A stretch of DNA of 9,497 bases from Bacteroidota bacterium. GTDB taxonomy: Bacteria; Bacteroidota; Rhodothermia; Balneolales; HLUCCA01. Below are positions 1 to 6,791 of the stretch, in pieces (position 1 is the first letter of the stretch; each line of letters opens with the position of its first letter). The stretch lies in NCBI GenBank assembly GCA_003448835.1, contig DLXM01000218.1:1-9497 (forward strand), written 5' to 3'. The notes under the pieces are model-generated. The model searched no databases. It saw nothing but the letters and a program-made list of their open reading frames with translations, and was not told the origin of the DNA. A program made the translations under genes and the position numbers.

Positions 1-684
1 ATATAGACCAAATCTATTCCCCATCCCAACATAAGAAGTGCGCTCGTTTTCAGTTATAAATGCATAACCTGTCTGATAAAATGCTGATTCGCGATAAGCA
101 GTATTATTTCCAAAAATAACAGACGCTGCATAACCTACCGAAATATTCTTGTGAAGCTGATAACCGATTCCTGCTTCAAGTCTGTTTAGTCCACCATCCC
201 CACGTGTAAATATATTATAACCAATCGTGTCAGCATCTGCATAAGCATTACCCGGACGAATGTATTCACTATTTGTACTTATTGAAAAACGACTTTCTGT
301 AAGTGGCTGAAGCGAAACAGACAATCCCAGTTTCTCACGTTTTAAAGGAAGTTGCAGTTGAAACGTATTAATCTTGAACTGAGAGCTCTTGGCTTTGCCA
401 AAATCATCCTGGGAATCGGTATAATTCACAGTAAAACCACCATTGAGCAAGGTAAATCTGGTTGCAGCCCACATGGCCGGATTCGATGTGTTGCCATGGA
501 TCATACTTCTGACAGACACCCCGGATAGTCCCATTCCGGCACCTTGTGATGAACCATTGTCTACCGGAATTCCGAGTCCCAAATACGAGTATATAGACGA
601 ATCGTTATATTCACTCTGTGCAGAAACAGATGTTGCAGAAAACAATAATACAATGATCAGGATATTTCGGATAACTATTCTCAT
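1..684 (-). CDS. Probable outer-membrane beta-barrel protein, 3' end missing
   Basis: The frame runs open from an ATG at 684 to the left edge, giving 228 residues with no stop, so the C-terminus lies outside the window. Residues 1-22 form a clear Sec signal peptide: MRIVIRN, then a hydrophobic core, ending SVSA before Gln23. The mature part has alternating polar and hydrophobic stretches, many Gly, Tyr, Asn and Ser, and an early 'GMGLSGV...NTSNPAMWA' segment. An early 'NPA' of this type is common in FadL/PorV-like outer-membrane barrels of Bacteroidota. I infer an outer-membrane barrel but cannot name a family or substrate. Its ATG overlaps the TGA of the upstream lipoprotein gene by one base (TGATG), with no evident ribosome binding site, so translation is probably coupled to that gene. 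The two products may act together at the outer membrane. Confidence 0.75.
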   Translation of the reverse strand, partial: MRIVIRNILIIVLLFSATSVSAQSEYNDSSIYSYLGLGIPVDNGSSQGAGMGLSGVSVRSMIHGNTSNPAMWAATRFTLLNGGFTVNYTDSQDDFGKAKSSQFKINTFQLQLPLKREKLGLSVSLQPLTESRFSISTNSEYIRPGNAYADADTIGYNIFTRGDGGLNRLEAGIGYQLHKNISVGYAASVIFGNNTAYRESAFYQTGYAFITENERTSYVGMGNRFGLY

Positions 685-1862
685 CAGTTTGCTTGAATTT
701 TAGTGACGATAATTTTTGGAGCTCTCAGACCTGAATTTTCATTTAAAAGATAATTTGGTCGAATGATTCCATTATCCTGATCCGAAACGATATAAAAGGT
801 AAAATCTCTTCCACCCTCAGCTAAAGCCGTGTTGACAAGTCCGGTTATATTCATTCGATAAGCACCGTTATCGTTTACAGCTGCACTTATTGTGGCATCT
901 TTGGTTACGTAATATTCTTTTTCATCCGATGCCAGATCGTATAAACGAATAATCTGATTACTGTAACGCGTCTGTCCAATTCCAAGTGTTGATTGTAACA
1001 GTTGCTTGTCTTCATACAATACTAATTCAGCTCTGGAAACAAATTTGGCGCCGACAATTTGCTCATTGATTTCAAAACTGATCTTACCGGTGCGAGTAAA
1101 ATCATTCATGATTTTAACGCCATCTTCTATCTCTACTGTAGATTCTTCAATGAGCCGATAGTTGCTCGCCTGCTGCCTGATAAAACCAAGTACCTGAGCA
1201 GAATCTGCAATTACACCACTAAAAAGACTTTGTGTGATGTTTATGTAACTGATCTTATTTCCGGATACCGGTACAAACGCAAATCCAAATTCGTTCTGAT
1301 TATAAGCACTATCTCGATCAGCTTCAGCAATTTGATTGTATGTCAAATAATGTTGCTTCCAGGAATCCGGTAATGGAATAAATAATGAATCTGTATCTCC
1401 GATTTCAAATCTTGCAATGGGTGCCGATCCCAAAACAGGTGTATCGTCCATACGCCATTCCTGAGATCTCCATCGCTCCTGAATTTCATAAATGTCAAAA
1501 ACCGATATACTGTTTGTGTCACCATATGTTTGAGTTGGCCGCAATATGAAGCCAAATGTGACATCATCAGCGAGACTATCCGCAACAGGTGAAAATCCAG
1601 GTGTGATCATGGCAACCGCTTCGTAAGTGCCGAAGAGATTATCTTGATACCGTCCCATAGCAGCAAATGTTTTTGCACCCGCATACGAAACCAATGGCTC
1701 GGTTGTAATCGACAGGGTCTGAACAGTGTCTATTTGTAGATCCGGATTAGCCGGAATAAATGAGGTTCCAACAATACCGCCGTCTTCACATGCAGTTATC
1801 GTGGCGAGAGTGATAACCAAAGCTCCCCAAACGGGAATTAGGTTTCTGTTAAATCTTTTCAA
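684..1862 (-). CDS. DUF4270-like outer-membrane lipoprotein
   Basis: The 392-residue product starts with a lipoprotein signal: charged MKRFNRN, a hydrophobic core, and the lipobox I-T-A-C with acylated Cys25. After Cys25 come 'GTSFIP' and, around residues 70-82, 'GRYQDNLFGTYEA'. This pattern of an early 'IP' followed by a short 'G.Y.D..FG' segment, then beta-rich sequence, recalls the DUF4270 family of Bacteroidota. I assign it from memory, not from a search. Function is unknown; the protein presumably sits on the outer membrane. The start is a TTG at 1862. No ATG or GTG occurs between the upstream gene's stop and the lipobox, and a later start would destroy the signal peptide. There is no good Shine-Dalgarno. 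The GT5-like gene ends 24 bases upstream, so the two are probably co-transcribed. In flavobacteria a short GT5 protein gene is, as I recall, often beside a DUF4270 gene, which supports both calls. Confidence 0.72.
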   Translation of the reverse strand: MKRFNRNLIPVWGALVITLATITACEDGGIVGTSFIPANPDLQIDTVQTLSITTEPLVSYAGAKTFAAMGRYQDNLFGTYEAVAMITPGFSPVADSLADDVTFGFILRPTQTYGDTNSISVFDIYEIQERWRSQEWRMDDTPVLGSAPIARFEIGDTDSLFIPLPDSWKQHYLTYNQIAEADRDSAYNQNEFGFAFVPVSGNKISYINITQSLFSGVIADSAQVLGFIRQQASNYRLIEESTVEIEDGVKIMNDFTRTGKISFEINEQIVGAKFVSRAELVLYEDKQLLQSTLGIGQTRYSNQIIRLYDLASDEKEYYVTKDATISAAVNDNGAYRMNITGLVNTALAEGGRDFTFYIVSDQDNGIIRPNYLLNENSGLRAPKIIVTKIQAN

Positions 1863-1886
1863 AAGAGAGTCTGATATAAAAAGTGA

Positions 1887-2684
1887 TTATTCTTCTTTAA
1901 GTCGGTTATAATAGTCTGCAAATTTTGCCGAGACATCAGAAGGTGATCCCTGAATTTTCTCATATTTTACATTAAGATCTGCGTATTGAGTTTCAATCTC
2001 ATCTCGCATATCGTTACCTGTAACAACAAAATCTGCATACTTGAGGCCTGCTCGGATAGGATCAACTTTACCATCGGTTTTAATCGATTCTTTGTCGAAA
2101 TCCTCACCCATTTTCATGAATGTAAAGATGTCATCATCAAAAACACCATGATTTGCCGGCGTATGAAGATTGTAAACGACCTTTGTGCCATCAAAATTGC
2201 TTTCGTCTTTATAAAGAGTTTTGACAAGCATTGGTATGAGTCCGGACGCCCAGTCATGACAATGAATCACATCCGGTTTCCATCCTAATCGTTTTACAGT
2301 CTCAAGGACACCTTTGTTATAGAAAACCAATCGTTCTGCATTATCTGCGAATGGTTCATTGGTTTTCGCATCATGAAATAAACCTTTTCGTTTGAAATAG
2401 GTGTCATTATCTAAAAAATATACCTGTAGCTTTGCATTGGGGATACTCGCCACTTTAATTTTCATTGATTCGACCTGATCTCCAACTTCAACCTCAATTC
2501 CAGCTAAACGGATAACTTCATGCAATCTATTTCGTCTGTCATTGATCGATCCGTATTTTGGAAGCAGAATTCTGATCTCAAATCCCTTGTCCTGCAATGA
2601 TGCAGGTAAAAATCGCATCAAATCTGCAGTATTCGTAATTTTGGCAAAAGGAGATATTTCAGCCGCTACGTAAAGTATTTTCAT
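1887..2684 (-). CDS. GT5-only glycogen/starch-synthase-like protein, probably not a standard synthase
   Basis: The product of 265 residues matches only the N-terminal Rossmann domain of GlgA-type glycogen synthase (GT5). It begins MKILYVAAEISPFAK, has 'LPKYGSINDRRNRLHEVIRL' at 41-60, 'IKVASI...LQVYFLDN' at 76-93, and 'DVIHCHDWASGLIP' at 138-151, the place of the conserved His/Trp region. A working GlgA is about 480 residues. It binds ADP-glucose through a K-T-G-G-L motif near residue 15; here that reads K-I-T-N-T, and the whole C-terminal domain is absent. The gene is not a recent truncation: it ends in a distinct charged tail (YYNRLKEE), and similar short proteins are known in Bacteroidota. 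It lies downstream of malQ and glgB and upstream of the DUF4270-like lipoprotein. A glucan-binding, regulatory or non-catalytic role is possible. Automatic annotation will probably call it glycogen synthase, which I think overstates it. The ATG at 2684 is the only sensible start; no Shine-Dalgarno is visible. Confidence 0.85.
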   Translation of the reverse strand: MKILYVAAEISPFAKITNTADLMRFLPASLQDKGFEIRILLPKYGSINDRRNRLHEVIRLAGIEVEVGDQVESMKIKVASIPNAKLQVYFLDNDTYFKRKGLFHDAKTNEPFADNAERLVFYNKGVLETVKRLGWKPDVIHCHDWASGLIPMLVKTLYKDESNFDGTKVVYNLHTPANHGVFDDDIFTFMKMGEDFDKESIKTDGKVDPIRAGLKYADFVVTGNDMRDEIETQYADLNVKYEKIQGSPSDVSAKFADYYNRLKEE

Positions 2685-2899
2685 GATTTTCTATTAAATT
2701 TTGCCCGGCATTATGCATCCCTCTAACAAATGACATCAAAACAATTTGGATCAAAAGCTTAAAAACTACCGCTACAACTTGATTTCATGCCGATCAAAAA
2801 AAGAGGAAGTACGTTTGCCATCTGACACGCCTACCGGAAAAAAGAACGTTTTTTTGACGTAATCCTAAAAATAACAACTTTTACGGACGTTTTAAACTA
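2685..2899. other. Intergenic gap between malQ and the GT5-like gene
   Basis: These 215 bases separate two same-strand gene groups and contain no credible gene. On the minus strand, just after the malQ stop, an imperfect hairpin can be drawn between 2890 and 2857 (ACGT, CC and TAAAA pairing with TTTTA, GG and ACGT, with small bulges). It is followed by an A-run and, about 14 bases later, a T-run near 2838-2843. The T-run is too far away for a standard intrinsic terminator. No convincing TAnnTTTG box with a proper -33 element was found ahead of the GT5-like gene. The gap is long enough for a separate promoter, but I cannot point to one. Confidence 0.4.
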
Positions 2900-4450
2900 T
2901 CAATTTGCATCCTCAGCATCTATTTCTACAATATTGGTGTCCTCTTGGCGAACTCGTGTGTTACGATTCGATATGTTTATAATGTGTTTCAGATATTCTT
3001 TTTGAACACTTTTTAACATACCATCCGTATATCGCCATACCCAATTATTGTCAGTTGTACCCGGTAAATTCATTCTGTGCTCGGTATCTAAACCCATAAA
3101 ATCCTGTAATGGGAAAATTGCCAGATCGGCTACCGACATAATTCCCAAGCGGATTAACTCCCAGTGGATCTCTCTTCCATCAGATCGGGTGTATTCTCTG
3201 GCCCAATGTTTCTCAACATCTGAAGCTTGTGAATACCAACCTCTTGTTGTATCGTTATCATGTGTTCCGGTATATACTACACAATTACTTGTGTGATAAT
3301 TATGAGGTAAAAAACTGTTTACTGCTTCACCGGCTAACGAGAATTGCAGAATTTTCATCCCTGGAAACCCAAATCCATCTCGTAATTCGACTACCCCTGG
3401 GGTGATCACACCTAAATCTTCTGCTATAATCGGGACATCCCCAAACTTCCCAAGTATCGTGTGAAACAATTTCTTACCAGGTCCTTTGACCCATCGTCCA
3501 ACTTCCGCTGTTTTAGCATCCGCTTTAACTTCCCAATACGCATCAAATCCACGGAAATGGTCCACGCGAATTGAATCGTACATCGCAAACATTTGCTCAA
3601 ACCGCTTCAGCCACCACGAAAACCCGTCTTTTTCTAACACTTTCCATTTGTACAATGGATTTCCCCACAATTGCCCGGTCTTACTGAAATAGTCAGGTGG
3701 GACTCCAGCAACCAACAACCGATTTCCGTTTTTATCAACTTCAAAATATTTCAGATTCGACCAGACATCAGAGCTGTTATGATCAACAAATATCGGGATG
3801 TCACCAACTACCGATATCCCACGATCATTTGCATAGCTTTTTAGCGCCATCCATTGAGTAAAAAACTCAAACTGCGCCCAATACTGAAATTTAATTTCGG
3901 TATCCAGCTTATTTCGCCAGGCATCCAACGCCTTTTTCTTTCGCGAAGCTAGCTCTTTATCCCACGTATTCCAGGGTTGTTTTCCGTGAAAATCGAGGCA
4001 TGACCGAAACAAAACATAATCATCAAGCCAATATTCATTCTCTTTTTTGAATGCCTCAAACTTTTGAAGTTCCTCGCCCGATAACTTTTCATAAAATCGG
4101 TTGGCCGCATGTACAAAAAGCTGGTCTTTGATTGAAAACGCCTTGTCATAATCAGCTTTTGTGGAAGCTGCCACCCTACTCGATCCAATTTCTTTTTCCG
4201 TTAACAGTCCCTTTTTTACCAGCACATCGGGACTTATTAAATAATGATTTCCCGCAAATGCAGAATAACTTGCATAAGGTGAGTTACCGTATCCGGTAGG
4301 ACCCAATGGCAAAATCTGCCATACAGATTGATTTGTTTCTACAAGAAAATCTAGAAATCGGTATGCTCCTGCTCCAAAATCTCCTATGCCAAAATCCGAC
4401 GGAAAAGAAGTCGGATGCACCAATGTGCCACAAGCGCGCTTTAATTTCAT
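2900..4450 (-). CDS. malQ: 4-alpha-glucanotransferase (amylomaltase, GH77)
   Basis: This cytoplasmic enzyme cuts an alpha-1,4-glucan and transfers the piece to another glucan or to glucose, remodelling malto-oligosaccharides and glycogen. The 516 residues match the usual bacterial-type amylomaltase length. Visible family motifs are 'GTLVHPTSFPS' at 8-18, 'WQILPLGPTGYGNSPY' at 44-59, 'WGNPLY' at 262-267, 'IRVDHFRGFDAYW' at 294-306 with nucleophile Asp297, 'IAEDLG' at 342-347 with acid/base Glu344, and 'GTHDND' at 395-400 with the third carboxylate Asp398. All catalytic residues are present. The last 20 or so residues form an acidic tail past the barrel. The ATG at 4450 places the first family motif at residue 8, so the start is secure, although no Shine-Dalgarno is seen. 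The glgB stop is 32 bases upstream, so the two genes probably share a transcript and act on the same storage glucan. Confidence 0.97.
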   Translation of the reverse strand: MKLKRACGTLVHPTSFPSDFGIGDFGAGAYRFLDFLVETNQSVWQILPLGPTGYGNSPYASYSAFAGNHYLISPDVLVKKGLLTEKEIGSSRVAASTKADYDKAFSIKDQLFVHAANRFYEKLSGEELQKFEAFKKENEYWLDDYVLFRSCLDFHGKQPWNTWDKELASRKKKALDAWRNKLDTEIKFQYWAQFEFFTQWMALKSYANDRGISVVGDIPIFVDHNSSDVWSNLKYFEVDKNGNRLLVAGVPPDYFSKTGQLWGNPLYKWKVLEKDGFSWWLKRFEQMFAMYDSIRVDHFRGFDAYWEVKADAKTAEVGRWVKGPGKKLFHTILGKFGDVPIIAEDLGVITPGVVELRDGFGFPGMKILQFSLAGEAVNSFLPHNYHTSNCVVYTGTHDNDTTRGWYSQASDVEKHWAREYTRSDGREIHWELIRLGIMSVADLAIFPLQDFMGLDTEHRMNLPGTTDNNWVWRYTDGMLKSVQKEYLKHIINISNRNTRVRQEDTNIVEIDAEDAN

Positions 4451-4482
4451 GAAAGTAAGATCTAATAATTTTCAAATAAAGA

Positions 4483-6681
4483 TTACCGATCTGGTTTGTA
4501 AATCACCCCACTCAAAGGAGGCACTACAATTTCTAAATGTGCCGGTAATCCATGCCACTCCCCATCACTTGACTCTGATTCAGGAACAATCACATTGCTT
4601 CCACCATAGTATTCAGAATCACTATTGAATATAACTCTAAATCGACATTTTTCCGGTACACCAATCACATAATTATTATATACAACCGGTGTGAAATTCA
4701 TAACCACAACTAAGTAGTCTGCCGGATCATCGCTATACCTGATATAACTTAAAATGCTCTTTTCATAATCGGATGCATTGATCCAGCGGAAGCCATTCCA
4801 ATCAAAATCTATATTATGAAGTGCATTTTCAGATTGATAGAGTTTATTAATATCTCTGACCATCGCATTTAAGCTCTTATGACTTTCGAACTCAAGTAAA
4901 TTCCATTCAAGCGTTTTTTCAGCATTCCATTCACTCCACTGACCAATTTCACCACCCATGAAATTTAGTTTTTTCCCGGGATGCGTGAACATATACGTGT
5001 ACAACGCCCGCATATTCGCAAATTTTTGCCACAAATCGCCCGGCATCTTCGACAACATCGACTTCTTAAGATGCACAACCTCATCATGCGAAAACGGCAA
5101 TATGAAGTTCTCTGAAAACGCGTAGATCATTGAAAAAGTCAACTGATTATGATGATATTTTCTAAAAAGCGGATCAACTTCCATGTATTTCAGAGTATCA
5201 TTCATCCAGCCCATATTCCACTTATAATCAAATCCGAGTCCACCCAGATATGTAGGTCTTGATACCATTGGCCAGGAGGTCGATTCTTCAGCAAAAGTCA
5301 TGATACCGTTGAACTCATGGTGTACGACTTCATTAAATTTCTTAAGAAAATAAACAGCTTCCAGATTCTCACGCCCCCCATATTGATTTGGAATCCACTC
5401 CCCATCTTTTCGTGAATAATCCAGATACAACATCGAAGCAACCGCATCTACACGTAGTCCATCTATATGATATTTATCCAACCAAAAAACGGCATTCGAT
5501 ATTAGAAAATTCAACACCTCGGTCCGTCCAAAATTAAAAATATTAGTTCCCCATCCTTTATGTTCCCCTTTACGTGGATCCGAATGTTCATACAAATGTG
5601 TTCCATCAAATAAACGAAGCCCATGGTCATCTTTTGTGAAATGTGCCGGCACCCAGTCTACGATGACTCCTATATTGTTTTTATGACACTCATCCACGAA
5701 CTGCATAAACTCCTGCGGATTCCCAAAGCGCTTGGTGGGTGCAAAGTAACCCGTGATCTGATATCCCCATGACGGATCATACGGATGCTCAGCAATCGGA
5801 AGTAATTCAATATGTGTGAATCCGTGTTCTTTCACATACGGAATCAACTCATCGGCTAATTCCCGATAAGTTAAAAAAGAAGCGTCTGCATCATTTTTGC
5901 GTTTCCAACTACCCAAATGAACCTCATAAACCGACATGGGCTTATCAAAATTGGAGGAGCGCGTTTTCATCCATTTTTCATCACTCCAAGAAAAATCATC
6001 AATTTTGGCCACAATAGATGCCGTTAATGGACGAAGTTCTGCTGCAAAGGCATATGGATCAGCTTTTTTTAGTGGTAAAGAGGTGTTTTGTGAGCTGATT
6101 TCAAATTTATAGGCCTCACCTTCGCCAACACCCGGAATAAAAATTTCCCATATTCCCTGATCGTAATATTTTCTCATCACGTGAACACGTCCATCCCAAC
6201 CATTAAAAGCACCAATCACACTAACGCGTCTGGCTGATGGTGCACAAACCACAAAATGGGTCCCACTAACTCCATCGATTTCCTTAACATGGGCTCCCAT
6301 AAATCGATAGGCATAATGGTGATTCCCTTCACCCCACAATTGTAAATCAAAATCAGAAATTTGTGGACCAAATGAATAAGGGTCGTTTTGCTCAACCGGA
6401 TCTGTATCAGGCCATTTAACGACAAAGTGATACGGAAACTTAGTCTTTAAATTTTTAAGTACGAGTTCAAAAAGTCCCTCATCAGAAACCCGGTTTAATT
6501 CAAATTTCTTGCCGTTTTTATCATTAACCAGTTCAACTTTTTCAGCATATGGTTTAAACGTTCGGACAACGAGTCCGGCCGGATCTTTTGAAAGATGCAT
6601 TCCGAGAACAGAAAATGGATTATCATGGCTTCCATGACTTACTGCACTGATTTGCGATGACGATAAAATACTTTGACTCAC
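4483..6681 (-). CDS. glgB: 1,4-alpha-glucan branching enzyme (GH13)
   Basis: GlgB makes the alpha-1,6 branches of glycogen by moving a cut alpha-1,4 chain to a C6 hydroxyl, in the cytoplasm. From the GTG at 6681 the protein is 732 residues, close to the usual 720-740. The order is an N1 beta-sandwich (about 15-110; 'HGSHDNPFSVLGMH' at 16-29), CBM48 (about 138-230), the GH13 barrel, and a C-terminal beta domain from about 640. Key sites are 'YEVHLGSW' at 252-259, nucleophile Asp412 in 'GLRVDAVASMLY', acid/base Glu465 in 'AEEST', and Asp533 in 'FSHDEVVH'. An ATG at 6801 would add 40 residues, but these do not resemble a GlgB N-terminus and would overlap the divergent gene. The GTG has AGAGG six bases upstream and a -7-like box further out, so I prefer it. 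The gene heads the minus-strand group glgB-malQ. Confidence 0.96.
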   Translation of the reverse strand: MSQSILSSSQISAVSHGSHDNPFSVLGMHLSKDPAGLVVRTFKPYAEKVELVNDKNGKKFELNRVSDEGLFELVLKNLKTKFPYHFVVKWPDTDPVEQNDPYSFGPQISDFDLQLWGEGNHHYAYRFMGAHVKEIDGVSGTHFVVCAPSARRVSVIGAFNGWDGRVHVMRKYYDQGIWEIFIPGVGEGEAYKFEISSQNTSLPLKKADPYAFAAELRPLTASIVAKIDDFSWSDEKWMKTRSSNFDKPMSVYEVHLGSWKRKNDADASFLTYRELADELIPYVKEHGFTHIELLPIAEHPYDPSWGYQITGYFAPTKRFGNPQEFMQFVDECHKNNIGVIVDWVPAHFTKDDHGLRLFDGTHLYEHSDPRKGEHKGWGTNIFNFGRTEVLNFLISNAVFWLDKYHIDGLRVDAVASMLYLDYSRKDGEWIPNQYGGRENLEAVYFLKKFNEVVHHEFNGIMTFAEESTSWPMVSRPTYLGGLGFDYKWNMGWMNDTLKYMEVDPLFRKYHHNQLTFSMIYAFSENFILPFSHDEVVHLKKSMLSKMPGDLWQKFANMRALYTYMFTHPGKKLNFMGGEIGQWSEWNAEKTLEWNLLEFESHKSLNAMVRDINKLYQSENALHNIDFDWNGFRWINASDYEKSILSYIRYSDDPADYLVVVMNFTPVVYNNYVIGVPEKCRFRVIFNSDSEYYGGSNVIVPESESSDGEWHGLPAHLEIVVPPLSGVIYKPDR

Positions 6682-6687
6682 GATGTA

Positions 6688-6692
6688 CCTCT
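6688..6692 (-). promoter_or_regulatory. Shine-Dalgarno of glgB, deciding a GTG start
   Basis: The minus strand reads AGAGG, six bases before a GTG at 6681. It is the only clear ribosome binding site among the seven genes of the window. It favours the 732-residue GlgB over the longer form that would start at 6801. Confidence 0.7.
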
Positions 6693-6708
6693 GTGATTGT
6701 GTGTTTAG

Positions 6709-6716
6709 CAAATATA
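6709..6716 (-). promoter_or_regulatory. Candidate -7 box of the glgB promoter
   Basis: The minus strand reads TATATTTG, an exact match to the Bacteroidota -7 consensus TAnnTTTG. The start point would fall near 6702-6704, giving a leader of about 20 bases that contains the AGAGG ribosome binding site. The -33 TTTG element is weak: a TTG lies 13 bases upstream and an ATTG about 24 bases upstream, neither at the usual spacing of about 19-21. The match to TAnnTTTG is seen; promoter activity is inferred. Confidence 0.45.
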
Positions 6717-6728
6717 TAAATTTTGCTG

Positions 6729-6754
6729 ACAATCGGATAACAATGTCGGATTTA
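6729..6754. repeat. Short imperfect direct repeat upstream of glgB
   Basis: Two adjacent units read ACAAT-CGGATAA (6729-6740) and ACAAT-GT-CGGATTTA (6740-6754), sharing ACAAT and CGGAT with a two-base insertion in the second. They sit 12 to 38 bases upstream of the glgB -7 box, where an operator or activator site would be expected. The first copy plus following bases gives CGGATAACAAT (6734-6744), which equals half of the E. coli lac operator. Only the half-site matches, so a LacI-family site is speculation. Confidence 0.3.
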
Positions 6755-6778
6755 TCATTCGTTGCCTGAAATTTTGTG

Positions 6779-6786
6779 TATTTTTG
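6779..6786 (+). promoter_or_regulatory. Candidate -7 box for the permease gene
   Basis: The plus strand reads TATTTTTG, an exact TAnnTTTG match, ending five bases before the ATG at 6792. If it is used, transcription would start at or within a few bases of that ATG, giving a leaderless or nearly leaderless message. This agrees with the missing Shine-Dalgarno. No good -33 element is seen at the usual distance, and T-rich DNA yields chance matches, so confidence is low. Confidence 0.35.
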
Positions 6787-6791
6787 ATGCA

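Noticed and set aside
443..703. Plus-strand open frame of 86 codons
   Set aside because: It lies antisense to the barrel protein gene, whose signal peptide and continuous frame are clear, and its product has no recognisable features.
1887..2684. Interpretation of the GT5-like gene as a glgA broken by a frameshift
   Set aside because: No remnants of the C-terminal GlgA domain are visible downstream; the lipoprotein gene follows within 24 bases, and the short form is known in Bacteroidota.
2836..2856. A-run/T-run palindrome around AACGTT as an intrinsic terminator for malQ
   Set aside because: The pairing is almost all A-T, contains a mismatch and has no real loop, so it is not a stable terminator stem.
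6762..6791. TTG start for the permease adding ten residues
   Set aside because: The added residues do not fit the family, which usually begins a few residues before the 'ASRYL' segment, and they overlap the proposed promoter box.
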